Shown here piece after piece: positions 10,195-21,835 of a DNA stretch of 64,000 nt. The first letter of the stretch is position 1; each line of letters starts with the position of its first letter. The translations under genes and the position numbers were made by a program. The DNA is from Methylophaga sp. (GTDB lineage Bacteria; Pseudomonadota; Gammaproteobacteria; Nitrosococcales; Methylophagaceae), in assembly GCA_002706095.1 (NCBI GenBank), contig PAJP01000023.1, forward strand, positions 248,001 through 312,000, read 5' to 3'. The notes under the pieces are model-generated. The model did not search any database. It was not told the origin of the DNA and saw only the letters and a program-made list of their open reading frames with translations.

Positions 10195-10488
10195 TTAATG
10201 GGCGTCTTTAATCGGCAGTATTCTTAAGCTGTTAATTTCTTGCTCAGAAACTGACAACTTTGATTGTAAGCGATGATTTTCATAGCGCAATTTCATCGTG
10301 CTGAACAATAAAATCACTGCACCGATGGCTACCCCCAACAACATAGATAGCGCTACTATCACAGATAGAGGCATGGTTAACTCACCAAAGTAATAATTTA
10401 CCGTCACATCGCTCATGTTAAATGCGGCAAAAGCGGCGCTTGCTAAGAAAATCAGCCCAAAAATCAGAAGTAATATTATTTTTCGCAT
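10195..10488 (-). CDS. lapA: LapA (YciS) small inner-membrane protein
   Basis: 97 residues with two membrane helices (about 3-23 and 37-60) and a C-terminal coiled coil, matching LapA/DUF1049. It partners LapB. The longer frame starts with TTG at 10506, but the ATG at 10488 has an AAGGA ribosome site nine bases before it that lies inside that extension, so the ATG is preferred. It is the first gene of the lapA-lapB-arsC-like-wrbA-DUF2069 run. Confidence 0.9.
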   Translation of the reverse strand: MRKIILLLIFGLIFLASAAFAAFNMSDVTVNYYFGELTMPLSVIVALSMLLGVAIGAVILLFSTMKLRYENHRLQSKLSVSEQEINSLRILPIKDAH

Positions 10489-10653
10489 TCTGCGGTGTTC
10501 CTTCAAATTACTGATGTTTTTTCATGAATTTTATTCAATCGGGATCATACCCTAAAATTGAACCTTGCCCAGAATTAGGCGAAATCATGTAGAATTACAT
10601 TTTATTTTTGACAGGTCGGTCCTGTATCAACTCGTGATTTTGGAGAATTCACC

Positions 10654-10977
10654 ATGACCTTTGTTGTCACAGAAAACTGTATTAAATGTAAATATACTGA
10701 TTGTGTTGATGTCTGCCCAGTAGATTGTTTTCACGAAGGTCCTAACTTTTTAGTCATTGATCCTGATGAGTGTATCGATTGCACGCTGTGTGAACCAGAG
10801 TGTCCAGCAGAAGCTATTTTTTCAGAGGATGATTTGCCAGATGAGCAAATGGAATTTTTGCAAATCAACGAGGAGCTCTCTCGTGTATGGCCTGTAATTT
10901 CTGAAAAGAAAGATGCACTTCCAGATGCAGAAGAGTGGGATGGTAAATCTAACAAAACGCCTTTACTGGAAAGATAA
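10654..10977 (+). CDS. fdxA: FdxA-type seven-iron ferredoxin
   Basis: Soluble electron carrier of 107 residues with one [3Fe-4S] and one [4Fe-4S] cluster. The first cysteine set ([14 protein letters not shown]) and second set ([12 protein letters not shown]) follow the Azotobacter FdI/FdxA pattern, with the family's C-terminal extension. Ribosome site TTGGAG precedes the ATG. It is monocistronic, divergent from lapA and closed by a terminator shared with rpoH. The electron partner is not shown by context. Confidence 0.94.
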   Translation: MTFVVTENCIKCKYTDCVDVCPVDCFHEGPNFLVIDPDECIDCTLCEPECPAEAIFSEDDLPDEQMEFLQINEELSRVWPVISEKKDALPDAEEWDGKSNKTPLLER

Positions 10978-10995
10978 GTACATTCAGTCCAAGAT

Positions 10996-11026
10996 AAAAA
11001 AAAGCCCGCAAAAGCGGGCTTTTTTT
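10996..11026. terminator. Bidirectional intrinsic terminator between fdxA and rpoH
   Basis: Stem AAAAAGCCCGC / GCGGGCTTTTT with loop AAAA, flanked by A and T tracts on both sides, so it can stop transcription from either strand. The T tract on the plus strand overlaps the rpoH stop codon. Confidence 0.93.
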
Positions 11027-11885
11027 ACACCATTAAGTGTTTGAGTTTCTTCATAGCGTTGTTTTCAATCTGTCTTATACGTTCTGCAGATACCTGATAT
11101 TGATCAGCTAATGTATGAAGCGTTGCTTTGTTATCTTCGCTTAACCAGCGCTGCATAATAATATCTCTGCTACGATCATCTAAGGTCGCTAATGCATTGG
11201 ATAATTTTTGTTGTTGATAATCAGCATAATTATCATCTTCCAACTGATTAGAAGGATCCGAATCATCGTTAGCGGCTAAATAAGCAATCGGCGAATAATG
11301 GTTTTCTTCGTCATCCGTATCATTTGGTAAGTCAAAAGAGGTATCAGGCTGTGCCAGTCTACGCTCCATTTCCATCACATTATCGGCTGTGACACCTAAG
11401 TCTTCAGCAACAGCTTCAACTTCTTCTTTGTTTAACCAACCAAGACGTTGCTTTGCACTGCGAAGATTGAAAAACAACTTACGTTGTGCTTTTGTCGTAG
11501 CAATTTTCACAATGCGCCAGTTACGAATCACGTATTCATGAATTTCGGCACGAATCCAATGAACAGCAAAAGAAACTAAACGCACACCTTTTTCAGGGTT
11601 GAACCGTTTTACTGCCTTCATCAAACCAATGTTACCTTCTTGAATCAGGTCAGCAACGGGCAGTCCATAACCGCTATATCCTTTGGCAATACGAACAACA
11701 AAACGTAGATGCGATAAAACAAGTCTTTGCGCTGCTTTGAGATCACCTTCGTTTTGCAGGCGATAGGCGAGGTCGTATTCTTCTTCCTCAGTTAATACAG
11801 GAATGGTGTGCACAAGACTGGTGTAAGCATCCAAATTACCAATAGGAGCTAAAGCCATGTCATATTGAGCTACATTCGTTGTCAT
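11025..11885 (-). CDS. rpoH: RNA polymerase sigma-32 (heat shock sigma factor)
   Basis: Directs RNA polymerase to heat-shock promoters. The 286-residue product (E. coli 284) has region 2 with the core-binding [13 protein letters not shown] and the promoter-melting segment [18 protein letters not shown], the RpoH box QRKLFFNLR that distinguishes it from other sigma factors, and a region 4 helix-turn-helix ending [23 protein letters not shown] site precedes the ATG. Upstream lies ftsX on the same strand about 100 bases away, the classical ftsYEX-rpoH order. Confidence 0.97.
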   Translation of the reverse strand: MTTNVAQYDMALAPIGNLDAYTSLVHTIPVLTEEEEYDLAYRLQNEGDLKAAQRLVLSHLRFVVRIAKGYSGYGLPVADLIQEGNIGLMKAVKRFNPEKGVRLVSFAVHWIRAEIHEYVIRNWRIVKIATTKAQRKLFFNLRSAKQRLGWLNKEEVEAVAEDLGVTADNVMEMERRLAQPDTSFDLPNDTDDEENHYSPIAYLAANDDSDPSNQLEDDNYADYQQQKLSNALATLDDRSRDIIMQRWLSEDNKATLHTLADQYQVSAERIRQIENNAMKKLKHLMV

Positions 11886-11984
11886 TTATTACAGTCTCCT
11901 GAGAGTCACTCCTTTAATCATATCACTAAAGGATTAGTGTCAACTATAAGAAGCGTATTTTTGGAAAAAGTTCCTGTTTAGATA

Positions 11985-12920
11985 CTAAGTTGGTTCAATA
12001 TCATTCAGGTGTCTACCCACAGCTAACCATGCCCCTAAAACACCCAAAAAGAGACCAAAAAGTGGCAGAGAGAGAAACATCTGTCCCAGCATCCATTGTA
12101 GCGAAAACTGACTGTCATAGAGTGCCGTGAGTCTGGAAATGGGGCCATTGATCGCAATTAGAGCTATGAGTAATGTTAACCAGGCAATCGCACCCCCAAA
12201 AAAACCGTACCAAAACCCTGTATAGAGGAAAGGGCGTCTGACAAACGCGTTAGTACCACCTACAAGTTTTATGACGCGTATTTCGGTTTGTCGATTTAAT
12301 ATTGCCAAGCGGATAGTGTTACCAATGACAAGTAATACGCTTAGTGACAAGAGGACGGCAAGAATGGTGATCCCTCTCTGACCAGTTTGATTGATAGATT
12401 TAAGTCGTTTTAACCAGGCCATATCAAGTTGTGCCAGATCCACTTCTTGCATATTTTGCAAGCGCTCAAGTAAGCCCTGAATAGCCTCTTCATGTTCGGT
12501 TTCTTTGGGTTTGATGATGATAACCGGTGGTAAAGGATTGGTTGGCAAGCTATCAAGAATGTCATCTAAGCCAGATAACTGTCTAAACTCTTCGAATGAC
12601 TGCTTGGCAGAATGATAATCGACGGCGGTGACATCCGGCCAGGCGAGTAATTGTTCAGCGAGTTGTTTGCCTCGTGCATCATTAGTACCAGGTTTTAAAA
12701 ACAAAGAGATCTGACTGGCATCATCCCACTGTCCTGCCACTTGTTCTACATTCTTCAGTAATACATAAAGACCAGCGGGTAACGCTAAAGCAATACCGAT
12801 GACCAGAACCGTCATAACACTGGCAACAGGTGTTCTGGACAACTGTCCCAGACTGTACAGCATCACCTGTAGGTGTCTTAGAAGATAATTGGGTAGGTTG
12901 AATGACAACATATCAGGCAA
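11985..12920 (-). CDS. ftsX: Cell division ABC transporter permease FtsX
   Basis: Polytopic partner of FtsE that controls septal murein hydrolases. In 311 residues it shows one helix near the N-terminus (TPVASVMTVLVIGIAL), a periplasmic domain of about 110 residues, then three more helices, the FtsX layout. The frame begins with TTG, which has AAGGA four bases upstream and overlaps the ftsE stop; an ATG at 12911 would remove three residues. Shorter than E. coli FtsX (352) at the cytoplasmic N-terminus. Confidence 0.95.
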   Translation of the reverse strand: MPDMLSFNLPNYLLRHLQVMLYSLGQLSRTPVASVMTVLVIGIALALPAGLYVLLKNVEQVAGQWDDASQISLFLKPGTNDARGKQLAEQLLAWPDVTAVDYHSAKQSFEEFRQLSGLDDILDSLPTNPLPPVIIIKPKETEHEEAIQGLLERLQNMQEVDLAQLDMAWLKRLKSINQTGQRGITILAVLLSLSVLLVIGNTIRLAILNRQTEIRVIKLVGGTNAFVRRPFLYTGFWYGFFGGAIAWLTLLIALIAINGPISRLTALYDSQFSLQWMLGQMFLSLPLFGLFLGVLGAWLAVGRHLNDIEPT

Positions 12921-13563
12921 GACGTCCTTGATGTAGAGTAAGCTGACGATAGGGCATAGTGCTGATTAATTCATGATCATGACTGGCGATAAATACGGTG
13001 ACGCCGACCTGATTAAACTGTTCAAAAAGATGCATGATTTCTCTAGAAAGTTCAGGATCCAGATTACCCGTCGGTTCATCGGCCAGTAGTACTGGAGGTC
13101 TGTTGACAACGGCTCTGGCAATACCGACGCGTTGTTGTTCACCTCCGGACAAGGCAATAGGCAGATTACGTTCTTTGCCCAGCAGGTTCACTTTATCCAA
13201 AGCCGCCCTGACGCGTCGTCCGATCTCACGATGATTTTCACCGGCTATGATTAAAGGCAAAGCAACATTGTCGAAAACAGTTCGATCATGTAGCAGATTA
13301 TGGTCCTGAAATACTAAGCCGATCTTACGACGGTAGTAGGGCACTTTCCACTTAGGCAGTCGTGTCAGGTTTTGATTGTTTACCCATACTTGCCCATGTG
13401 TGCTTCGCTCGATCAGGGCAATCAGTTTTAGTAGCGTACTTTTGCCTGCACCTGAGTGGCCGGTAAGGAAAGCCATTTCGCCCTTGTCTAGCTCAAAACT
13501 GAGTCCGGATAGTGCTTCATGCTGATTGGTATAGCGTTTGTAAACGTCAGTAAAACGAATCAT
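12913..13563 (-). CDS. ftsE: Cell division ATP-binding protein FtsE
   Basis: ABC ATPase that with FtsX couples divisome assembly to peptidoglycan splitting. Walker A is GHSGAGKST, the Q-loop FQDHNLL, the signature LSGGEQQRV and Walker B VLLADEPTGNLD, all in 216 residues. It overlaps ftsY (ATGA) upstream and ftsX downstream, so the three are co-translated. Confidence 0.97.
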   Translation of the reverse strand: MIRFTDVYKRYTNQHEALSGLSFELDKGEMAFLTGHSGAGKSTLLKLIALIERSTHGQVWVNNQNLTRLPKWKVPYYRRKIGLVFQDHNLLHDRTVFDNVALPLIIAGENHREIGRRVRAALDKVNLLGKERNLPIALSGGEQQRVGIARAVVNRPPVLLADEPTGNLDPELSREIMHLFEQFNQVGVTVFIASHDHELISTMPYRQLTLHQGRLA

Positions 13564-14630
13564 TTAATCTCTTCTTTTCCCAGCAAAGCATCGACAAAAT
13601 CAGTCGCATTAAATGGACGTAAATCATCTATTTTTTCACCCACACCAATGTAACGGATAGGTAGTTTGGTTTTGTTAGCGATGGCAAAAATGATGCCGCC
13701 TTTTGCTGTACCATCGAGTTTAGTTAGTGTGATACCCGAAACACCAACAGATTGCTGGAACTGTTGAGCCTGTTGAAGTGCGTTCTGTCCTGTACCGGCA
13801 TCAAGCACTAACATGACTTCGTGGGGCGCACTTTCATCGACTTTACCCATCACGCGTTTCACTTTTTTTAACTCTTCCATAAGATTTGACTGGGTGTGAA
13901 GTCGACCCGCTGTATCGGCGATAAGAATATCCATATTTCGTGCTTTAGCAGCTTGCAGTCCATCGAAAATAACAGAAGCCGAATCTGCTCCGGTCTTTTG
14001 TGCAATGACCGGGATGTTATTGCGTTCCCCCCAGACTTGTAATTGCTCTACAGCGGCCGCACGGAACGTGTCGCCAGCAGCCAACATGACTTTTTTACCT
14101 TGCTGTTGAAATTGCTTAGCGAGTTTACCTATCGTTGTGGTTTTGCCTACGCCGTTTATTCCTACCATCAGTATGACGTAAGGACCGCCGGACTTTTCCG
14201 GTAATTCAAGTGGCTGGCTACTGGGCTCAAGGATGCTAATCATATCCTCACGCATGGCGGTAAAGAGTGCTTCCACATCGTTAAGTTGTTTGCGTGCTAC
14301 ACGTTGGGTGAGATCATTGATGATGCGACTGGTTGCCTCAACACCAAGGTCTGCTGTTAACAGCTGTGTTTCGAGCTCTTCAAGTAGATCATCATCAATA
14401 GTCTTACGGCCAAGGATTAAATTGGCAAAGCCATCAGTCAGCTTGCTGCTGGTTCGGCTCAGACCTTGCTTAAGACGGCTGAAAAAACCAGGTTGAGACT
14501 TTGTCTCACTTGTATCTTTTGTCTGCTCTTCTGGAGCAGATAATTCTGGTGATTTTTCAACAACATTATCTTCAGCGATAGGCGCGTCTGATTCGGGTGT
14601 TTTGGACTTTCTTTTAAGGAAACTAAACAT
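13560..14630 (-). CDS. ftsY: Signal recognition particle receptor FtsY
   Basis: SRP GTPase receptor for co-translational targeting. The 356 residues hold a short acidic A domain (about 1-55), the N domain, and the G domain with the P-loop GINGVGKTTTIGKLA, the closing-loop segment DTFRAAAVEQL, DTAGRLHT and TKLDGTAKGG. The A domain is shorter than in E. coli (497 residues in total). First gene of ftsY-ftsE-ftsX. Its RNA partner ffs is also in this window. Confidence 0.97.
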   Translation of the reverse strand: MFSFLKRKSKTPESDAPIAEDNVVEKSPELSAPEEQTKDTSETKSQPGFFSRLKQGLSRTSSKLTDGFANLILGRKTIDDDLLEELETQLLTADLGVEATSRIINDLTQRVARKQLNDVEALFTAMREDMISILEPSSQPLELPEKSGGPYVILMVGINGVGKTTTIGKLAKQFQQQGKKVMLAAGDTFRAAAVEQLQVWGERNNIPVIAQKTGADSASVIFDGLQAAKARNMDILIADTAGRLHTQSNLMEELKKVKRVMGKVDESAPHEVMLVLDAGTGQNALQQAQQFQQSVGVSGITLTKLDGTAKGGIIFAIANKTKLPIRYIGVGEKIDDLRPFNATDFVDALLGKEEIK

Positions 14631-14689
14631 ATTCTCTGCTTGTCGTTAAACTTCGACGGTAAATCTTATCACGCGTTACAAAAAAAGAG

Positions 14690-16063
14690 ATGCAGATGCT
14701 GAATATAAAAAATGTGGCTTGGGTTGTTTTTTTCTTACCCATGGTGGCTTTGGCAAACGTGAGTGAGTTTCAGTTGGAGAATGGACTGAAGCTGATAGTT
14801 AAAGAAGATCACCGTGCGCCTGTGGTCGTTTCACAAGTCTGGTACAAAGTGGGGTCAAGCTACGAGCATAACGGTATAACGGGGATCTCGCACATGCTGG
14901 AACATATGATGTTTAAGGGGACTAAACATCTTGAACCAAATGAGTTTTCTCATATCATTGCTGAGAATGGCGGCGAGCAAAATGCATTTACAGGACAAGA
15001 TTATACGGCCTATTTTCAGAAGCTCCACAAAGATAGATTAGAAGTCAGTTTCAAACATGAAGCAGACAGAATGCGCAATTTAATTATTGACCCTGAGGAG
15101 TTATTAAAAGAACGGGAAGTCGTGACTGAAGAGCGCCGAATGCGCACCGATGATAATCCTCAATCTCTGCTGAGAGAACAATTCAGTGCTGCAGCCTTTG
15201 TCAGTAGTCCATACCACTGGCCAGTGATTGGTTGGATGAATGATATTAAGCATTATCAAGCAGAAGACTTACGTGCCTGGTATAAAAAATGGTATGCACC
15301 CAATAACGCTACTCTTGTGGTAGTGGGAGATGTTTCACCTAAAGCCGTTCTGGCCTTAGCCAAAAAATATTTTGGTCCATTGAAAGCGGAAAAAATTGCA
15401 GCATTGAAACCTCAGGAAGAGATAACTCAAAAAGGTTTGAGGCAAGTAGAGGTGAAAGCACCGGCAGAATTACCTTACCTGATGATGGGCTGGAAAGTAC
15501 CTTCGGTGACAACGGTTGATAAAGACCAGGCATGGGAGCCCTACGCGCTTGAAGTTTTAGCGAATGTTTTGGATGGTGGTAACAGCGCGCGATTTGCTAA
15601 ACAACTCGTGCGTGAACAACAGGTAGCTGCCAGTGTTGGCGCTGGCAATAGTCTGTTTTCACGCCTTTCTGATTTATTTATCGTTGCGGGAACGCCAGCA
15701 AATGATAAGTCCGTTGATGATTTGAAAAAAGCGATTATCGAGCAGATTTCTCAACTAAAAAATCAGCCTGTCAGTCATGAAGAGCTAGCACGTGTGAAAG
15801 CACAAGTTGTGGCTAATGCGGTGTATGAAAAAGATAGTGTGTTTTACCAAGCCATGCAGATTGGTATGTTGGAAACCATTGGTGTCGACTGGCAAGTGGG
15901 TGAACAATATGTCGACAACATCAAAGCGGTGACTGCTGAACAAGTTCAGGCCGTTGCCAATAAATATTTCAACAATTATCTATTAACGGTGGGCGAACTA
16001 GTGCCTTTACCGCTGGATGGTCATCGTCCTGTTTCATCTGCTGGAGGTCAATATGTCCATTAA
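14690..16063 (+). CDS. M16 family zinc protease (active subunit)
   Basis: Periplasmic pitrilysin-type peptidase of 457 residues. A signal peptide (NVAWVVFFLPMVALA) precedes the catalytic domain; the inverted zinc motif HMLEH lies at about residues 68-72 and the third ligand region is in ELLKEREVVTEERR. It resembles the processing-peptidase subfamily (PqqL/YmxG-like) found next to rsmD in Pseudomonas and relatives. ATGs at 14690 and 14696 are both possible; the second suits the ribosome site spacing better. It is followed, with an 11-base overlap, by a second M16 protein lacking the zinc motif, so the two probably form a heterodimer. Confidence 0.9.
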   Translation: MQMLNIKNVAWVVFFLPMVALANVSEFQLENGLKLIVKEDHRAPVVVSQVWYKVGSSYEHNGITGISHMLEHMMFKGTKHLEPNEFSHIIAENGGEQNAFTGQDYTAYFQKLHKDRLEVSFKHEADRMRNLIIDPEELLKEREVVTEERRMRTDDNPQSLLREQFSAAAFVSSPYHWPVIGWMNDIKHYQAEDLRAWYKKWYAPNNATLVVVGDVSPKAVLALAKKYFGPLKAEKIAALKPQEEITQKGLRQVEVKAPAELPYLMMGWKVPSVTTVDKDQAWEPYALEVLANVLDGGNSARFAKQLVREQQVAASVGAGNSLFSRLSDLFIVAGTPANDKSVDDLKKAIIEQISQLKNQPVSHEELARVKAQVVANAVYEKDSVFYQAMQIGMLETIGVDWQVGEQYVDNIKAVTAEQVQAVANKYFNNYLLTVGELVPLPLDGHRPVSSAGGQYVH

Positions 16064-17357
16064 AAAATGGATTTTTTTCATCACACTCACTGTCAGTTCT
16101 AGTGTCTTTGCCTCACCTGACATTCAAAAGTGGACGACTGAAAATGGTGCTAGCGTGTATTTTGTCAATGCACCTGAACTACCAATGGTGGACATCAATA
16201 TTGTATTCAATGCCGGAGCAGCAAGAGATGCTGACCATCCAGGTCTGGCAAAGCTGACTAATGCCATGCTTGATGAGGGCACGGCTGATTTAGATGCGGA
16301 TGCCATTGCTGATGCCTTCTCATCAGTCGGTGCAAACTACAGTGCAAGCTCTCAGCGAGATATGGCCATTCTGAGCTTGCGTACATTGACAGATCCGAAC
16401 GCCTTCGATATCGCAGTCAATATGTTTGCAAAAATACTGTCGTCACCAAGCTTTCCTGAAACGTCATTTCTACGTATCAAACAACAGCTGTTAACAGGCC
16501 TTCAGGCTGAAAAACAATCGCCAAAAAGTTTGGCAACAAGAACTTTTTTCCAAGAACTTTATGGTGAGCATCCCTACGCTCAAATGCCTGCAGGAGATAC
16601 GGTTAGCGTTGAAAAAATCAATCTGACTGATTTGAAGGCGTTTTATCAGCAATATTATGTCGCAAAAAATGCGGTGGTCGTCATTGTCGGTGATGTAAGC
16701 AAGTCACAAGCACAGCAGTTAGCCACACGGTTAACTGTTCATCTTAAAAGTGGAGAAGCAGCTCCTGAATTGCCGGTTGTGAGTTCATTTAATCAGGATA
16801 AAGAGATCGTTTTACCGTTTCCATCCTCACAAACCACAATCATGATGGGACAAGTCGGCATCAGCCGTGATGACCCTGATTATTTCCCGCTTTATGTTGG
16901 TAATCATATTTTGGGAGGGAGTGGTTTAGTCTCCATTTTGAGTGATGAAGTACGAGAAAAGCGTGGATTAACGTATGGGGTTTATAGTTATTTTAGCCCT
17001 ATGCAACAATCCGGGCCTTATGTGTTCGGCTTACAGACTCGCAACGATCAAACTGAGCAAGCCCTTAAGGTTCTGAAAGATACATTAAATAAGTACATCA
17101 AAAACGGACCATCACAAGCACAGCTAACAGCGGCTAAGCAAAATATTACCGGTGGGTTTGCATTGAGAGTGGATAGTAATAGCAAGATCGCTGATTATCT
17201 TTCTATGATAGGCTTTTATAACTTGCCACTGGATTATCTGGATAGCTTTAATGATAAGGTTAATGCTGTCACCGTGGCGGATATAAAAAAGGCGTTTAAA
17301 CGACGCGTTCACGCAGACAACATGTTAACGGTATTAGTGGGTGGCGAAACAGAATAA
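16053..17357 (+). CDS. M16 family peptidase-like protein, catalytically inactive partner
   Basis: 434 residues starting MSIKKWIFFITL with a signal peptide ending near VFA, and a strong GGAGG ribosome site placed at the end of the preceding gene. The fold matches M16 (HPGLAKLTNAMLDEGT aligns with the zinc helix), but the HxxEH ligands are absent, as in non-catalytic beta-type subunits. Near the C-terminus the segment GGSGLVSILSDEVREKRGLTYG is the typical M16 substrate-binding motif. A start further upstream at 16017 would overlap the first gene more and lacks support. Confidence 0.88.
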   Translation: MSIKKWIFFITLTVSSSVFASPDIQKWTTENGASVYFVNAPELPMVDINIVFNAGAARDADHPGLAKLTNAMLDEGTADLDADAIADAFSSVGANYSASSQRDMAILSLRTLTDPNAFDIAVNMFAKILSSPSFPETSFLRIKQQLLTGLQAEKQSPKSLATRTFFQELYGEHPYAQMPAGDTVSVEKINLTDLKAFYQQYYVAKNAVVVIVGDVSKSQAQQLATRLTVHLKSGEAAPELPVVSSFNQDKEIVLPFPSSQTTIMMGQVGISRDDPDYFPLYVGNHILGGSGLVSILSDEVREKRGLTYGVYSYFSPMQQSGPYVFGLQTRNDQTEQALKVLKDTLNKYIKNGPSQAQLTAAKQNITGGFALRVDSNSKIADYLSMIGFYNLPLDYLDSFNDKVNAVTVADIKKAFKRRVHADNMLTVLVGGETE

Positions 17358-17931
17358 TAAGGCTAGAACGAATTCGCTGAGAATTATCGGTGGCGTTTGG
17401 CGAGGTAGAAAACTCACCTTCCCAGAAGTCGAGGGATTGAGACCCACTAGTGATCGTACGCGAGAAACGATATTTAATTGGTTGCAGCCGTCTATGGGGG
17501 GCAGTCGTTGTCTCGACCTGTTTGCAGGTAGTGGTGCATTAGGTTTCGAAGCGGCATCAAGAGGTGCTGCAGAAGTGGTGTTGATAGAAAATAACCAACA
17601 GGCTTTTTTGCAGCTTAAGCAGAATGCAGACACGCTGAAGGCGTCAAACTGTGTTATTAAAAACAGTTCGGCAAATCAGGCCATCATCGAATTAACAATA
17701 CCTTTTGATATCGTGTTTATTGATCCGCCATACCAGGCAGATTTATGGACCGATACAGCGGAAAATTTAGTGTCACAAGGGATTTTAAGTCAGGGGGCAT
17801 TAATATATTTGGAATATCCTGCCAAGCAGGATATGCCGATATTACCCACTTCATGGCTTTTATTGAAAGAAAAAAAAGCAGGTGATGTAAAATACTGCTT
17901 ATTTGAATTTCATGCTGGAGAACAAGATTGA
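17341..17931 (+). CDS. rsmD: 16S rRNA (guanine966-N2)-methyltransferase RsmD
   Basis: Methylates G966 of 16S rRNA using S-adenosylmethionine. The product is 196 residues (E. coli 198), with [12 protein letters not shown] near the N-terminus, [14 protein letters not shown], the SAM motif [14 protein letters not shown] and the catalytic DPPY. The start is GTG, overlapping the end of the M16 gene by 17 bases. It overlaps coaD by four bases, the familiar rsmD-coaD pair. Confidence 0.95.
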   Translation: MAKQNNKARTNSLRIIGGVWRGRKLTFPEVEGLRPTSDRTRETIFNWLQPSMGGSRCLDLFAGSGALGFEAASRGAAEVVLIENNQQAFLQLKQNADTLKASNCVIKNSSANQAIIELTIPFDIVFIDPPYQADLWTDTAENLVSQGILSQGALIYLEYPAKQDMPILPTSWLLLKEKKAGDVKYCLFEFHAGEQD

Positions 17932-18416
17932 GTACCGTTGCGATATACCCAGGTACGTTTGATCCTATTACTTACGGGCACATTGATCTCATTAAGCGTG
18001 CTTCACCATTATTTGAACGCATTATTGTGGCTGTGGCGATTAATCCGGGAAAGCAACCTATGTTCAGTCTCGATGAACGCGTGGAGTTAGTGAAAAAAGC
18101 GACGCTGGGTATTGAGAATGTTGAGGTAAGTGGATTTAAAGGCCTGCTGGTGAATGAAGCATTGAGTATGGGCGCGAATGTTATCATTCGTGGTTTGCGG
18201 GCCGTCTCAGATTTTGAATATGAATTGCAATTGGCCACAATGAATCGCCGAATGCAATCAAAAGTAGAAACGTTATTTCTCACCCCAGCAGAGAATTTGA
18301 GCTTTGTCTCTTCAACACTGGTAAAAGAAATTGCTGTATTAGGCGGTGATGTCTCTGAATTTGTTGCACCTTGTGTTCAAGAAGCCTTGAAACGCAAATT
18401 GCCGGCCCAAGACTAA
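17928..18416 (+). CDS. coaD: Phosphopantetheine adenylyltransferase
   Basis: Fourth step of coenzyme A synthesis, joining AMP to 4'-phosphopantetheine. Nucleotidyltransferase motif [16 protein letters not shown] at the N-terminus (T/HxGH), [14 protein letters not shown] in the middle and the ATP-contacting SSTLVKEIA near the C-terminus; 162 residues, normal for the hexameric enzyme. The start is TTG, overlapping the rsmD stop. coaX for an earlier step of the same pathway is elsewhere in the window. Confidence 0.95.
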   Translation: MSTVAIYPGTFDPITYGHIDLIKRASPLFERIIVAVAINPGKQPMFSLDERVELVKKATLGIENVEVSGFKGLLVNEALSMGANVIIRGLRAVSDFEYELQLATMNRRMQSKVETLFLTPAENLSFVSSTLVKEIAVLGGDVSEFVAPCVQEALKRKLPAQD

Positions 18417-18452
18417 GCACGCTAAAATAATATTATAAAGTTACTGGAGTAA

Positions 18453-18710
<258 letters not shown>

Positions 18711-18743
18711 CACTGAATTATTTCCACGCAATCTCCACGAAAT

Positions 18744-18776
18744 AAAAGCAGCTGATTTAGCTGCTTTTATTTTTTA
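18744..18776 (+). terminator. Intrinsic terminator after the ferredoxin gene
   Basis: Perfect ten-base stem AAAAGCAGCT / AGCTGCTTTT with loop GATTT, followed by ATTTTTT. It separates the coaD-ferredoxin unit from leuS. Confidence 0.9.
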
Positions 18777-18853
18777 GCTAAGCAAAACGACAGATTATTT
18801 TGAGCCCTGCTCCTGCTGAGTTATGCTTAGCGCTTTTCAAGTCCCTGATTTAA

Positions 18854-21319
<2,466 letters not shown>

Positions 21320-21334
21320 CATAAGGATAAAAAA

Positions 21335-21832
21335 ATGAATCGTGTAATGATGAGTTTGATGACTGGCGTATTGATGTTGACCTTAACAGCATGCGGTTTT
21401 CAATTGCGTGGTGAAGCCAATGTGCCAGAAACACTCAAAACCATCTATATTCAAGGATTGAACATACGACAAGACTCATTCGGCTTGCAATTAAAACGTG
21501 CCATGACACGTAACGGCATTCATGTACTGGATACTTATCGAGAAGGTGCAGCCGTGATGACGGTCGTGGAAAATGTGTTTGATCAGAATGTGTTGTCTGT
21601 TGGTTCTGATGCCAAAGTGACAGAGTATGAGTTAGAAACCCGTTTTTCTTTCAAAGTCTCTTCGCCTGATGGTGAACCTATGAGTGATGTGATTACGGTT
21701 CAAGCTAGACGCGATTATCAGTTTGACCGTAATCAGCTATTAGCGATGAGTGAACAACAAGCCGTCATCCGAGATGATTTGAATAAACAGATGGTTCAGA
21801 ATGTGCTGAGACGACTATCAGCAATGAAGTAA
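21335..21832 (+). CDS. lptE: LPS-assembly lipoprotein LptE
   Basis: Outer-membrane lipoprotein that plugs the LptD barrel during LPS export. A signal peptide of about 19 residues ends in the lipobox LTAC, with Cys20 as the lipidation site; the mature part starts GFQLRGEANVPETLKTIYIQG, typical of LptE. 165 residues, somewhat shorter than E. coli (193). It sits between leuS and holA, its conserved position. Confidence 0.93.
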   Translation: MNRVMMSLMTGVLMLTLTACGFQLRGEANVPETLKTIYIQGLNIRQDSFGLQLKRAMTRNGIHVLDTYREGAAVMTVVENVFDQNVLSVGSDAKVTEYELETRFSFKVSSPDGEPMSDVITVQARRDYQFDRNQLLAMSEQQAVIRDDLNKQMVQNVLRRLSAMK

Positions 21833-21835
21833 ACA

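Noticed and set aside
16017-16052. Upstream start for the second M16 gene
   Set aside because: It would add residues read from inside the first gene and ignore the GGAGG site and signal peptide at 16053.
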